From the NCBI GenBank assembly GCA_016081115.2, contig CM071930.1, forward strand, positions 34,797,641 through 34,861,640: a stretch of DNA of 64,000 nucleotides. Direction: 5' to 3'. Source of the DNA: Rehmannia glutinosa (lineage: Eukaryota; Streptophyta; Magnoliopsida; Lamiales; Orobanchaceae). How positions within the stretch are numbered: the first letter of the stretch is position 1; every line of letters starts with the position of its first letter. Below are positions 1-9,466 of this stretch, piece after piece. The notes under the pieces are model-generated. The model saw nothing but the letters and a program-made list of their open reading frames with translations. It did not search any database and was not told where the DNA came from. Made by a program: the position numbers and the translations under genes.

Positions 1-480
1 ATGAAAAATCTTGAAACCCAAATTGGCCAATTAGCTACGATTATTGGTGGGCAGCATCAGAAGGCCAATTTCCGAGCAACACTGAGGTTAATCCAAAGGA
101 GCAGTGTAAAGCCATTCGTCTGAGGAGTGGAACGGAATACGAGGGGCTAAAAATACCAGAAAATACAGGGGAGCATGGCCCGTGCGCCACCACACGGCCA
201 GGTCGTGCATCCTTTAGGGGATGCGACTGTTGTCCCGGGAGACGTGGAAACTGAAGCAAATGGCGATGTTGAGGCCGAGGAAGGAGTTGAGGATCATCTT
301 GCTGAACAAAAAGGGGCTGAGAAGTTTAAATCTTCCTCTAACCCTGATATTTCTAAACTTAATATTCCCCTTCTTTTTTCCCAACGTTTTCAAAAGAAAA
401 AGCTAGATGCGCAATTTGCGAAATATTTGGATATATTTAAGAAACTGCATATTAACATACCTTTTGCAGACGCATTGGAG
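1..480 (+). pseudogene. gag: Gypsy gag C-terminal remnant
   Basis: The first codons read MKNLETQIGQLA, a phrase typical of the gag C-terminal part in plant Athila-like polyproteins. A stop follows at about 121-123, and the reading resumes in another frame at 175-480 with IPLLFSQRFQKKKLDAQFAK and FKKLHINIPFADALE, the conserved gag-protease linker. A TAA at 481-483 takes the place of a sense codon before MPNYAKLFKD. No CCHC knuckle is seen; it would lie upstream or in the damaged part. GC-rich CACGG/CCGTG dyads intrude at about 170-210. Confidence 0.78.
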
Positions 481-483
481 TAA

Positions 484-1235
484 ATGCCCAATTACGCTAA
501 ATTGTTTAAGGATGTTATGTCAAAGAAAAGAAAGATGACTGGTTTCGAGACAGTCAATCTGACAGAAGAGTGCAGTGCGATAATCCAGAGGAAACTACCA
601 CAGAAATTAAAAGATCCGGGGAGTTTCACTATCCCTTGTGCTATTGGAGATGTTTTCTTTAATAAAGCGCTTTGTGATTTAGGAGCAAGTATTAACTTGA
701 TGCCCTTGTCCATTTTCAGGCAACTTGGATTGGGAGAGGTGAAGCCATCTACGGTCACCTTACAACTTGCGGACGATCACTCATGTATCCGAAGGGAATC
801 ATTGAGGATGTGCTTGTCAAAGTTGATAAATTCATATTCCCTGTGGATTTTTTGGTGCTGGATATGGAGGAGGACAAAGGCGTCCCTTTGATACTTGGGC
901 ATCCATTCCTAGCTACCGAGAAGGCCTTGATAGATGTGCAAAAGGGAAAACTCGCATTACGAGTTAATGATGAGCATGTTTTATTTACTATCTATAAGGC
1001 ACTACAATTTCATGATGGAGTTGAAAGTTGTAGTTTCATAGACGTAGTTGAGTCTTGCATTGATGAATATGCGGATCATACATTGTTTAAGGATGATTTA
1101 GAGTTTGGTTTGACACATTCGTGTTCAACATCAAACATGATGATTGATTTTGATAACCAAGACTTGTATGACTGTGTTTGTGCTTCAGATAATATGCAGG
1201 AGCTACCGAGAAGCGCGGGAGGCGCGCACACGTAG
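484..1235 (+). pseudogene. Gypsy aspartic protease domain, frameshifted
   Basis: Reading from 484, the protease begins MPNYAKLFKD. The catalytic motif region reads LCDLGASINLMP at about 670-710, where D-L-G-A-S is a variant of the retroviral D-[ST]-G-A-S motif. This domain would cleave the Gag-Pol polyprotein. Near 780 the frame shifts, and the domain continues at 783-1235 with GIIEDVLVKVDKFIFPVDF and PLILGHPFLATEKALIDV, the usual protease C-terminal half. The reading ends at 1235, where GC-rich repeat sequence begins. The family assignment is firm, but the copy is not functional. Confidence 0.82.
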
Positions 1236-1445
1236 AAAAATATGCGGGAGTCTGTTCTGCAGGGGTGCACGACCCATGCTGCAGGGCACGCCCAGGTCGT
1301 GTGCGTGGACAAAGAAGAAGAGGGGAGAAACCTGAAGAGCGCACGACCGTGCGTGCGTCTGAGCACGGGCAGCCCGTGCGTGGGGTCGAAGAAAAGGCAG
1401 CATCACCTGAAGCGCGCCGGCCCGTGCACGAGCATCCAGCATCGG
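1206..1445 (+). repeat. GC-rich dyad-repeat insert between protease and RT
   Basis: This 240-bp stretch is much richer in G+C than its surroundings. It is filled with CACGGGC / GCCCGTGCG-type inverted motifs, for example GCACGGGCAGCCCGTGCG around 1364-1381. The same motif occurs near 170-210 and three times at 4570-4760, so it belongs to the element rather than to host DNA. It encodes no recognisable domain. Confidence 0.7.
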
Positions 1446-1488
1446 TCGTCAACCCGAAGACCCATTTTCAAACCCAGAACTCAAGCCA

Positions 1489-3064
1489 TTGCCCGAGCAT
1501 CTCAAATATGCATTCCTTGGAGAAAATAACACGAATCCGGTAATCGTATCATCCCTTTTAACTTCAGTTCAACTTGATAAATTGCTTAGGGTGTTAAGAA
1601 AACATAAGTCTGTGATAGGTTGGTCAATTTCTGATTTGAAAGGCATAAGTCCATCGATTGTAATGCATAAAATTAGAATGGAAGATATCTATAAACCTTC
1701 GGTGCAAAATCAAAGAAGATTAAACCCTATAATGCAAGAGGTCGTTAGAAAAGAGGTTTTAAAATAGTTAGATGCTAGAATCATATATGTTTTTTCTGAT
1801 AGCTCTTGGGTAAGTCCGGTACAAGTGGTACCAAAGAAAGGGGGGATGACTTTAGTTAGAAACGAAAGTGATGAGCTTATTGCGACTAGAATAGTTACTG
1901 TGTGGCGTATTTGCATTGATTATAGGAAGTTGAATGATGCCACTCGTAAATATCACTTTCCCCTTCCCTTTATTGATATGATGTTAGATCGCTTGGTGGG
2001 ATATGATTATTATTATTTTCTCGATGATTATCCGGGTACAACAGATCATGATTGCCCCGGATGACCAAGAGAAAACGATATTTACATGCCCCTATGGTAC
2101 GTTTGCATTTCACAGAATGCCATTCGGACTATGTAATGCACCCGCAACTTTTTAGCGATGCATGATGGCTATCTTTCATGATTTTATTGAGAAAATAATG
2201 GAGGTTTTTATGGATGATTTTTCTATTTTTGGAGATTCCTTTGATCATTGCTTGGATAATCTTTCTCTAGTGATGTAGAGATGCGAGGAAACTAACCTTA
2301 TTTTGAATTGGGAGAAGTGTCATTTTATGGTACGAGATGGCATTGTATTAGGCCATCGGGTTTTTTTTGCAGGTTTAGAAGTGGACATAGCGAAGATTGT
2401 AGCAATTGAGAAACTCCTACCTCCAACAAATGAGAAGGCCATTAGAAGCTTTTTGGGGCACGCTGGATTCTACAGAAGGTTCATTCGTGACTTTTCTAAA
2501 ATCACTAAACCTTTGAGTCAGTTATTAGAAAAAGATACTGCTTTCAATTTTTCCGATGATTATTTGCAGGCATTTGAAATTCTGAAGAAGGCTTTGGTGA
2601 TAGCACCAATTCTTGTAGTTCCGGATTGGAGTCAACCCTTCGAGCTGATGTGTGATGCCAGTGACTTTGCAGTTGGGGCTGTTTTGGGTCAAAAAAGAGA
2701 CAAGTTGTTCAGAGCCATCTACTATGCGAGCATAACTTTAGACAGTGCCCAGCAAAACTATACCACCACGGAGAAAGAAATACTGAAATTGTTTTTGCAT
2801 TCGATAAGTTTTGATCTTACTTGATTGGAACTAAGACGATAGTCCACACAGACCACGCGGCGATCAAATATCTATTCGACAAGAAAGATGCAAAACCGAG
2901 ACTGATTCGGTGGATCCTTTTATTGTAGGAGTTCGATGTGGAAATCCGGGATAGGAAGGGTTGCGAAAATATGGTAGCAGACCACTTGTCCAGGTTAGAG
3001 TACAAGAAAGATGAGAAAGAAGGCACAGATGCAATTCAGGAAGAGTTCCCGATGAGCAACTTTT
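1489..3064 (+). pseudogene. pol: Gypsy reverse transcriptase-RNase H, several stops and frameshifts
   Basis: The RT starts with LPEHLKYAFLGENNTNPVI and the DKLLRVLRKHKSVIGWSISDLKGI linker. An in-frame TAG lies at 1765-1767. The RT core continues at 1825 with WRICIDYRKLNDATRKYHFPLPF, and after a frameshift near 2030 reads PYGTFAFHRMPFGLCNAPATF with a stop. The active-site box is FMDDFSIFG at about 2205-2237 (F-x-D-D form). The connection and RNase H follow from 2303: LGHAGFYRRFIRDFSKI, then FELMCDASDFAVGAVLGQ with the RNase H aspartate, then VHTDHAAIKYLFDKKDA after another frame change. This enzyme would copy the RNA genome and remove the RNA strand. Confidence 0.88.
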
Positions 3065-3065
3065 A

Positions 3066-4250
3066 ATGTTAGAGGCGAAATTCTCATGGTATGCAGATTT
3101 TGTGAATTATTTGGTTGCAGGAGTCATGCCTCCGGATTTATCCTCCTATCAAATGAAGAAGTTCCTTCATGATGTCAAGTTCTACATGTGGGACGACCCC
3201 TTGCTCTTTAAGAGGTGCGCAGACACTATCATTAGACGATGTGTGCCTCAAGAAGAGTGAGAGGGAGTTTTGCAACAGTGTCATTCTTCACCTTCCGGGG
3301 GACACTTCGGTCCGACACGTACTGCGGCAAAGGTATTGCAAAGTGGTTTATACCGGCCTACGATATCTAATGATTGCTATCTATATGTGCAGCAGTGTGA
3401 TAGGTGCCAGCGGATGGGGAACATCTCGAGACGACATGAGATGCCCATGACCAATGTGATGGAAGTCGAGCTCTTTGATGTGTGGGGGATTGACTTTATG
3501 GGTCCCTTTCCATCGTCTTCGGGTTATCAGTACATTCTACTTGCAGTGGAATACGTATCTTGATGGGTTGAGGCGATTCCGACACAAACCAATGATGCGC
3601 GAGTAGTGCTAAAATTTTTAAAGAAAAATATATTCACTCGGTTTGGAACCTCGAGAGCTTTAATTAGCGATGGGGGGTCACACTTTGTGAATAAATTGAT
3701 GAGCACTTTACTTGCGAAGTACGGGGTCAAGCACAAGGTGGTATTAGCATACCATCCGCAAGGGAACGGGCAAGCAGAGGTAGCCAATCGTGAGATTAAG
3801 CAAATCTTGGAAAAGACAGTGAATATAAATCACAAGGATTGGTCTATGAAGCTAGATGATGCATTATGGGCATATCGGACCGCATACAAGACACCATTGG
3901 GCACATCACCATATCAGTTGGTATTCGGGAAATCGTGTCACTTGCCCGTCGAGTTAGAGCATAAGGCGTTTTGGGTTGTGAAGAAGTTAAATTTTGACTT
4001 CCAAGCAGCGGGTGAGGAGAGGCTCTTACATTTGAACGAGATGGAGGAGTTCCGGGACAAAGCCTATGAAAATTCCCAGATTTACAAGGAATGCACCAAG
4101 AGATGGCATGATCGAATGATAAAGAAGAGAGAGTTTTTACCGGGTGAACAAGTCATTTTGTTTAACTCGCATCTTAAACTCTTTCCCGGAAAACTTAAGT
4201 CTCGGTGGTCGGGGCCATTTGTGATTAAGAAAAAAATCCTCCAGGAATAG
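3066..4250 (+). pseudogene. int: Gypsy integrase, frameshifted
   Basis: The N-terminal zinc-binding region reads CHSSPSGGHFGPTRTAAKVL and then CDRCQRMGNIS, the HHCC pattern, at about 3270-3430. The catalytic core shows the first Asp in DVWGIDFMGPFPSS (about 3478), the second in TSRALISDGGSHFVNKL (about 3650-3700), and the Glu in YHPQGNGQAEVANREIK (about 3752-3800), so the D,D-E triad can be read. A TGA at 3561-3563 separates the first Asp from the rest, and 3606-4250 is the longest open part (214 codons). It ends with the C-terminal FPGKLKSRWSGPFVIKK segment. Confidence 0.88.
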
Positions 4251-4405
4251 TGGAATTGTTGAGACGAGATGGGGAGACGTTCATGGTAAATGGCCAGAGG
4301 ATCAAGCATTACCTTCATATAGATCAAAAGGAAGAGGTGACACGCCTCACTATGCTGGAACCGTGATCGAGTAAAACAAGCGTCAAGCTATAGACGTTAA
4401 ATTTA

Positions 4406-4430
4406 GCGCTTGTTGGGAGGCAACCCAATG
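4406..4430 (+). other. Post-pol conserved motif (TTGGGAGGCAACCCA)
   Basis: A short dyad-containing motif, TTGGGAGGCAACCCA, sits just after the end of pol. From memory, near-identical sequence follows pol in many plant Athila/Calypso-type elements. Its role is unknown to me. It could be an RNA structure or a splicing or packaging signal. Confidence 0.5.
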
Positions 4431-4559
4431 GTTTGCTGATTTATTTCTTCCCATGTTTTGTTTGGTTTGTTTTCCCTTTTCTAAGTTAGGATTTCTATGC
4501 TTTCATAGGTTAGGATTTTCTTGCTTTCCCTAAAATTAAAAAAAAAATTGAGCTGAAGT

Positions 4560-4770
4560 GCGGTACCTAGCACGGGCAGGGCATGCGCCTTGCGCGCGGC
4601 CCGTGCGGGCACCAGCATCTGGGATTGAAATTGCGGCACCCTGCACGGGCAGCCCGTGCGCCTTGCGCATGTTCCGTGCGATTCCCAGGATTTTGAGTTG
4701 AAGTCTCGACACCCCGCACGGGCAGCCCGTGCGCTAGGCGCACGGCCCGTGCGTGTGTCGGTTGAGACAG
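4560..4770 (+). repeat. Three tandem 73-bp GC-rich dyad repeats
   Basis: The motif GCACGGGCAG begins at 4570, 4643 and 4716, giving an exact 73-bp period. Copies 2 and 3 contain the near-palindrome GCACGGGCAGCCCGTGCG, and each copy is followed by a second dyad (TTGCGC or TAGGCGCACGGCCCGTGCG type). The linkers (GATTGAAATTGCGGCACC, GAGTTGAAGTCTCGACACC) are related but diverged. Each unit could fold as a strong RNA or DNA hairpin. Confidence 0.85.
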
Positions 4771-5392
4771 TATTAACTCACGCAGAGGGCCATTTTTTTC
4801 ATAAACTCATACTCCCTCTCGCGCACAGTCACAACCACTCGAAGCCCTCTCAAATTTTTTTGCAAAATTCACTTGGATTGTCACGACAAATTCACTTCCC
4901 ACACTACTCACACAAGAATTACACACTTAAACTTGCTTGGAAGAGAAGATTTGAGTAGAAGGAGCACCTAGGGTTCAAGTTTCACATCTTTCCTAATTTT
5001 CGAGAATTAAGGTACGAACCTCAAGTTTTGTTTCGAATTTCTTGTAGATTATGGATTGGAGTTCTTATATGATGCATGTTTGATGAATTTGCCATGATTT
5101 AGCTTGATTTTTCTATTGGGCATTTTATCGAACACCTTGTGGGTTGTTGAATTAGGATATTTGTGGTTGATTGTATGATGAATTGTACATGAGCTTGATT
5201 ATTTAGGGTGTTAGTGACTAGGATTCTCAGCAATTACATTGTTATTTGGGCTTGTAAGCTTAATTGTTGATTAAATTGTAGGGATGAGACACTACGCCAT
5301 ATTTGATTTGTTGTATGAAATTCATCACTTTCTTGTTATACTTGGCACGTACGTATTCTCACAATTATTTTGCCAGGTACTAACTCGAACAT
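4770..5392 (+). other. Leader region before the post-pol ORF, with possible splice acceptor
   Basis: No coding potential was found here. Much of it is T-rich. A tract of mixed pyrimidines ends in TTTTGCCAG at about 5368-5376, 17 bp before the ATG at 5393. That is a plausible 3' splice site for a spliced subgenomic transcript of the downstream ORF, as proposed for env-like ORFs of this class. This is an inference from sequence alone. Confidence 0.4.
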
Positions 5393-6838
5393 ATGGCTGA
5401 ATAAAGGAACCGACAAGGTCGAGGTAGACGAGGATGGGGGGCCACTGCCGCACGACAGGCGCCACACCCAGATAGCCCCGAGGCCTATGGACTGCTTTTG
5501 ACTGAGGCCGATGAACTGGAGCGATGGAACAGGTTGATCACTCGTTCTTTCATGCCAACAAGATATGCCGACGATGATTGTACCCATGCTCTTGGGATAC
5601 AAGAGGAGGTTTGGCAGATGTTCGAACGAGTGGGGTGGACCGTCTTCATGCAAGGGCGGTGGCCAATGTTTAAAACACTAGCGCTCGAGTTCCTGAGCAC
5701 CTTGGATATTACTGAGGCGCGAGCAAACAATGAGCCCCAGGCAATCCATTTTCGATTGGGCAACGTGTGGAGGCACATCACTATCGCCCAACTCAATGAG
5801 ATTTTTGGGGTACCGTCTAAAGCCCCTTTTTGGCCCGCAACGAATTATAGCCAGTATGATTTCTGGCGATTGTTGGTGCAGACATCGGAGACCGGCCCGA
5901 TGCAATATGCGGCACACACGTCAAAGGCCTCATCACTCCAAAACCCCGTCTTCCGCTACATCCAAAAAGTAACGGCTCACTCCGTGTACGCTCGATACAA
6001 CAACGGAGGTATGCAAGCTCGGGAGTTATACCTACTTTGGTGTATGCTCACCCGCACCCCTTACAACATGGCGGCTCACTTTATGGAACACGCCGTGTAT
6101 GTTTCCAAGCGAGATCTTTGGGACAATCGATTGGGGGAATGCTAACCCCTATTGCTCGACATTTTGGCGTCGACATGACAAGAATGGAGCCCATAGCGGG
6201 TAGTCGGTAAGAACATGAACGCCCTTCGCACGATGACAATAATAACAGACGAAGAGAACATCCTCTGTTTCCAACAAAGGGTTGGACCAACCTTCCCACT
6301 TCCTAACCCGCAGCTCACAGCTGTGGTGGACAATGAAACTAATTGGCTCATGAACTCTGAGGCACATATCAGAGTCATGGAAGGCCTGCTTGCAAGGAAA
6401 AGGAGGAGGGTAGCCGGGTTGCCCGATGAGGAGGACTTGGCGATTGAGGCAAGGGAATATGATCGGCAAGAAAGAGGTTTCGAGCCAGGTTTCTAGCAGG
6501 GGGACTTTGAGCAAGGGTTTCCACAAGGGAGGCCCGACATTCCAGAGAGCTCCCACCAAGGTGAGGAGCGTGGGGGACAAGATTATTAGGATAGACTCAA
6601 TGCTCTTGAGGAGAGCATGCAACAGCACAGGGACAATTTTCGGCATCACCAGGATGATTTTCGGCAGTACCGGGATGATTTCAGGCATCACCAGGAGGAG
6701 TTCCGTGCTTTGCGCACAGAGCAGGAGCAAAGGTATCAGGCCCAGGAGCAGAGGGAGTTGGAGATGTTGCAGACTATGCATCAGATACAAATGTGGCACA
6801 TCTCCCAGGGCCACTTTCCGCCGCCACCCCCACAGTGA
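5393..6838 (+). pseudogene. ATHILA ORF1-like post-pol ORF with C-terminal coiled-coil repeats
   Basis: The chosen ATG is at 5393. One frame runs to a stop before 6840, interrupted by a TAA at codon 4 and stops near 6143-6200, 6494 and about 6587. The longest open part (5498-6145) contains WNRLITRSFMPTRYADDDC, FRLGNVWRHITIAQLNEIFG and YNNGGMQARELYLLWCMLT, resembling the ATHILA ORF-1 / putative plant transposon protein families. Around 6138-6205 the coherent reading shifts frame and then returns, indicating two compensating indels. The C-terminus (about 6617-6838) holds short repeats of the DDFRHHQ type, a probable coiled coil, then a proline run. Function is unknown. It occupies the env position, but I see no convincing signal peptide or membrane anchor. 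Confidence 0.7.
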
Positions 6839-6907
6839 GACAGGTCTATTTCCACACTTTTTTTTTTAAATTCTATCTTCTCTTCTATGCGCTATAATTC
6901 ATTCAAG

Positions 6908-6926
6908 TTTTGGGGGAGAGGTAGTA
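6908..6926 (+). promoter_or_regulatory. Candidate polypurine tract
   Basis: The sequence TTTTGGGGGAGAGG is a purine run downstream of the last ORF, as expected for plus-strand priming in an LTR retrotransposon. No clear TG-starting LTR follows directly, so the assignment is tentative. Confidence 0.45.
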
Positions 6927-7930
6927 ATTTGATTGAAGGGTATGGCGTTTTTGGATTCATGTAGTTGCATTTAGAGCATATAGGTTGCATTGCATTAGAT
7001 GTTTGTTTTTTTTAGCAAGTTTATTGCTTTAGCACATTTATTGCTTTCTTAGTTGTTTAGGGAGTGAGTTGACCGCTATTGTGTGCTTGTTGTGATCTTG
7101 GGAGCATTTGTTGAACAGTTTATGTTGTTTTGAATTGGGTGTTGAGCGTGAGTTGACCGGGTTGAGAATAGATGATATGGAGCATGTGAATATTCAAATC
7201 ATGGTTGACATACTTTGAATTATGCAATTACAAGCCTGTGAGCTTTTTGAGCCTTTATTGCTTTCATTATGTGCAGTCTTGTTTGTTGATTGAGTTTGTC
7301 ATTCATGTTGATTTGAATTCTAGAACTTGCTCTGGTATCTCCGTCGAAGTCACATGTTGTATGCAATTTATGAAAATAATTTTAGGCCATTTTTGTTAAG
7401 CCTTTCAAGCCTTTTGCCTACCTTATGATATTTGATTTCCCTAGTTAGCCAATTCGAGCCTATTGCCTAATTTTTGATAGCCACATTTCAAGCCTTAACT
7501 TGATATATCTGTTGTCCTAAGCTTGAGCGTATAGCATTGAGTAAAGGGATTGAATAACGGGTTGAATGAAAGGATATCGAGAAGTTAGAAAATGGTGTGT
7601 ATGTTGGGTGATTGGGAATAAAAGAAGAAAAGGAGGAAAAGAGAGGATACTCACAAAAGAGTCGGAAAAAAAAGCGACTGCATAAGTGAGTTGGCCATAA
7701 ATGAACATATAGGCTGAGAATTGTGTTGTAAGGCGAAAGAGAATAAATTGGATGAAAAAGAAGGGAGAAATAGAGATGTGATAGAATAAAATGTGATTGG
7801 GGGTGCATAGTTGATTTGAATGAGAATAGTTGTTTGAGAAAAACGACGTGCTTACCAATCTATACACTTGAGTTTGAGTCGCTTTATCCATATTTCCCTA
7901 CCTGAACCAAAGAGCTTTCATTACAACCAT
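6927..7930 (+). other. Non-coding 3' tail of the Gypsy element
   Basis: This 1-kb stretch has no gene. It may be 3' UTR or a degraded 3' LTR. There is no recognisable LTR end, and the sequence gives way abruptly to LINE RT code near 7940. Confidence 0.4.
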
Positions 7931-7939
7931 AAGCAAAGT

Positions 7940-8175
7940 CCTTTCTGATTTGTGAATTGCATACAATCGAGTTTTGTGGTGCTCATTCCGAAGGTAGCAG
8001 AGGCTGTCAGAGTCGATCAGTTCTGGCCCATTATTCTTAGTAATTTTTTGTTCAAAATTATTACTAAAATTCTCTCCAGCAGGTTGGCTCCGGTGGTGGC
8101 TTCTATCATCTCGATGGTTCAGTTTGGGTTTATTGCGGGCCGTCGTATCTTAAACTTTGACAATGGTGATTAGTT
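7940..8175 (+). pseudogene. LINE reverse transcriptase fragment
   Basis: About 75 codons read FVVLIPKVAEAVRVDQFWPI, then LSNFLFKIITKILSSRLAPV, then VQFGFIAGRRI. These are the plant L1-type RT motifs (LIPK, RPI.L.N..FKI..K.L..RL, Q.GF..GR.I). No other LINE domains flank it. It is a short scrap, on the opposite strand to the large LINE at 14664-22800 and therefore separate from it. Confidence 0.85.
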
Positions 8176-8439
8176 TAACCTGGTGATTACCCTGGGTTGG
8201 TAGGCTTACTGTGTGTTTGCTTGTTGGTCCAATCCTGTTGGATAAGTGCTTGCTTTGTCCTTATACAAGTCCAACTTAAATCCAGCCTACTTTGTGTTTG
8301 TTGGTGCCATAATATGCTTTGTGCTATTATGGTGAAAGTCCCACTAAACTTTATGTTAAGTGGGCATTAAGATTATGATGATGACCAATTTAATTCCCCA
8401 AGTATGTCTAATGAATCATAATGAGCCAAAAGTGGAGAT
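8176..8439 (+). other. Probable Copia internal 3' remnant ending in a polypurine tract
   Basis: No ORF is recognisable. The last bases, AAAAGTGGAGAT at 8428-8439, form a purine-rich tract directly before a TGTTG LTR start, which is the normal arrangement at the 3' end of a Copia element. The upstream pol is missing. Confidence 0.55.
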
Positions 8440-9355
8440 TGTTGTATTTATTGGTCCATTATTGGTTGGCCCATTTTACAATAATTAAGGCCCACAAATT
8501 GCAACCCATTAGCAACCGGCCCAAATTGAACTCGACCCAATTGTGCATCTGGGTTTGGAATTCGGATTGCGGGATCCGAACACTAGTCTGCGGACCTCTT
8601 CGGTGTAATCCTGTCCATCCATTCCTATGCTTTGATCTCATATGTGGGTAAACCCTATTAAAGCCCTCTAACCCTAATTCATTATCAGCCTTCGAGTTTC
8701 TCTCTATTCTCACTTGATCCTCTGTGTTCTTCAGTGTTTGTTTTCTCTCTCTAGAAATCTCACTCTCTCATTGGATTACTATGTGATATTGGGTACGAGT
8801 GTGATAGATCTGAGTGTTCTATATACTTGTCCACCATCTTTGTGTACAAACTCTGAGTTTCTGAGTGAGCTAGGATTTTTGGGGGTTCTGAGGGTGTTTC
8901 TAGGGTTTCACTGGATCTATTGGGTTCGTACTTAATTGGGTTCTTGGAGGCTAGTGTGGCTTGGCTTTGTGGGTGCCATTTTCTGGTTCTCTGGTGACTG
9001 TTGTGGTTGGGGAAACTGGTCGTGAGCTGAAATATTTTCATATTCGGACTTCGGGCTTTTGCCTATATATCCTTTATTCTTTTGTTTCTATTATATTTCT
9101 TTTGATTTGAGTCTTAGAGTACTACTGTGTATAATAGACTTAATTTCTTGAGTCTGTAATTTGATATACTCAGTGTACTATCCTTTCTTTGAGGCGGATA
9201 GATACACAACAGATCATATGCCAGTGATTCTTTCATATGCCAAAATGATTCGTTCACCCTGTTTAATTTTGTTATTTGCGGTTGGTCGTATATATACGCT
9301 AAGGAGGCTGGAATGAGAGCATTGGAATATGTTATACTAGTATTGTTTAACAACA
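8440..9355 (+). mobile_element. Copia-type 3' LTR of a truncated element
   Basis: The segment begins TGTTGTATTT and ends TTTAACAACA, giving a 5-bp terminal inverted repeat TGTTG/CAACA. It is preceded by a purine tract and is 916 bp long. No matching 5' LTR exists in the window, so the element is truncated and no TSD can be checked. A CTATTAAAG-type TATA candidate lies near 8653. Confidence 0.72.
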
Positions 9356-9466
9356 TGTCCCCACATCAGTATTCGATCTCCATATTCAGCATCCCAATGC
9401 ATGTTGATCAAGAGTATGCTGCCAACCGATCAGCAGATTCCTTCAAAATATGTTCAGACCCATAAG

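Larger units (their letters stand above)
1..7930 (+). mobile_element. Athila-type Ty3/Gypsy LTR retrotransposon, decayed, 5' part outside window
   Basis: Coding remnants appear in the order gag C-terminus, aspartic protease, reverse transcriptase, RNase H, integrase, then an extra ORF after pol. Protease-RT-RNase H-integrase order is diagnostic of Ty3/Gypsy. The wording of the gag/protease region and the ATHILA-ORF1-like product after pol point to the Athila lineage, by recall of the family. The reading frame is broken many times. The 5' LTR lies outside the window. I could not identify a 3' LTR: the sequence runs past a polypurine tract at about 6910 and stops at a LINE fragment near 7940. 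An in-place but dead copy is the best reading. Confidence 0.88.

Noticed and set aside
5393..6838. Calling the Athila post-pol ORF a true envelope gene
   Set aside because: No signal peptide, cleavage site or convincing transmembrane anchor was visible; only its position suggests env.
7205..7399. ORF of 64 codons in the Gypsy tail
   Set aside because: Low-complexity hydrophobic translation without homology or context; likely chance.
6927..7930. A defined 3' LTR for the Gypsy element
   Set aside because: No TG...CA boundary, no matching 5' LTR in the window and no TSD could be found.
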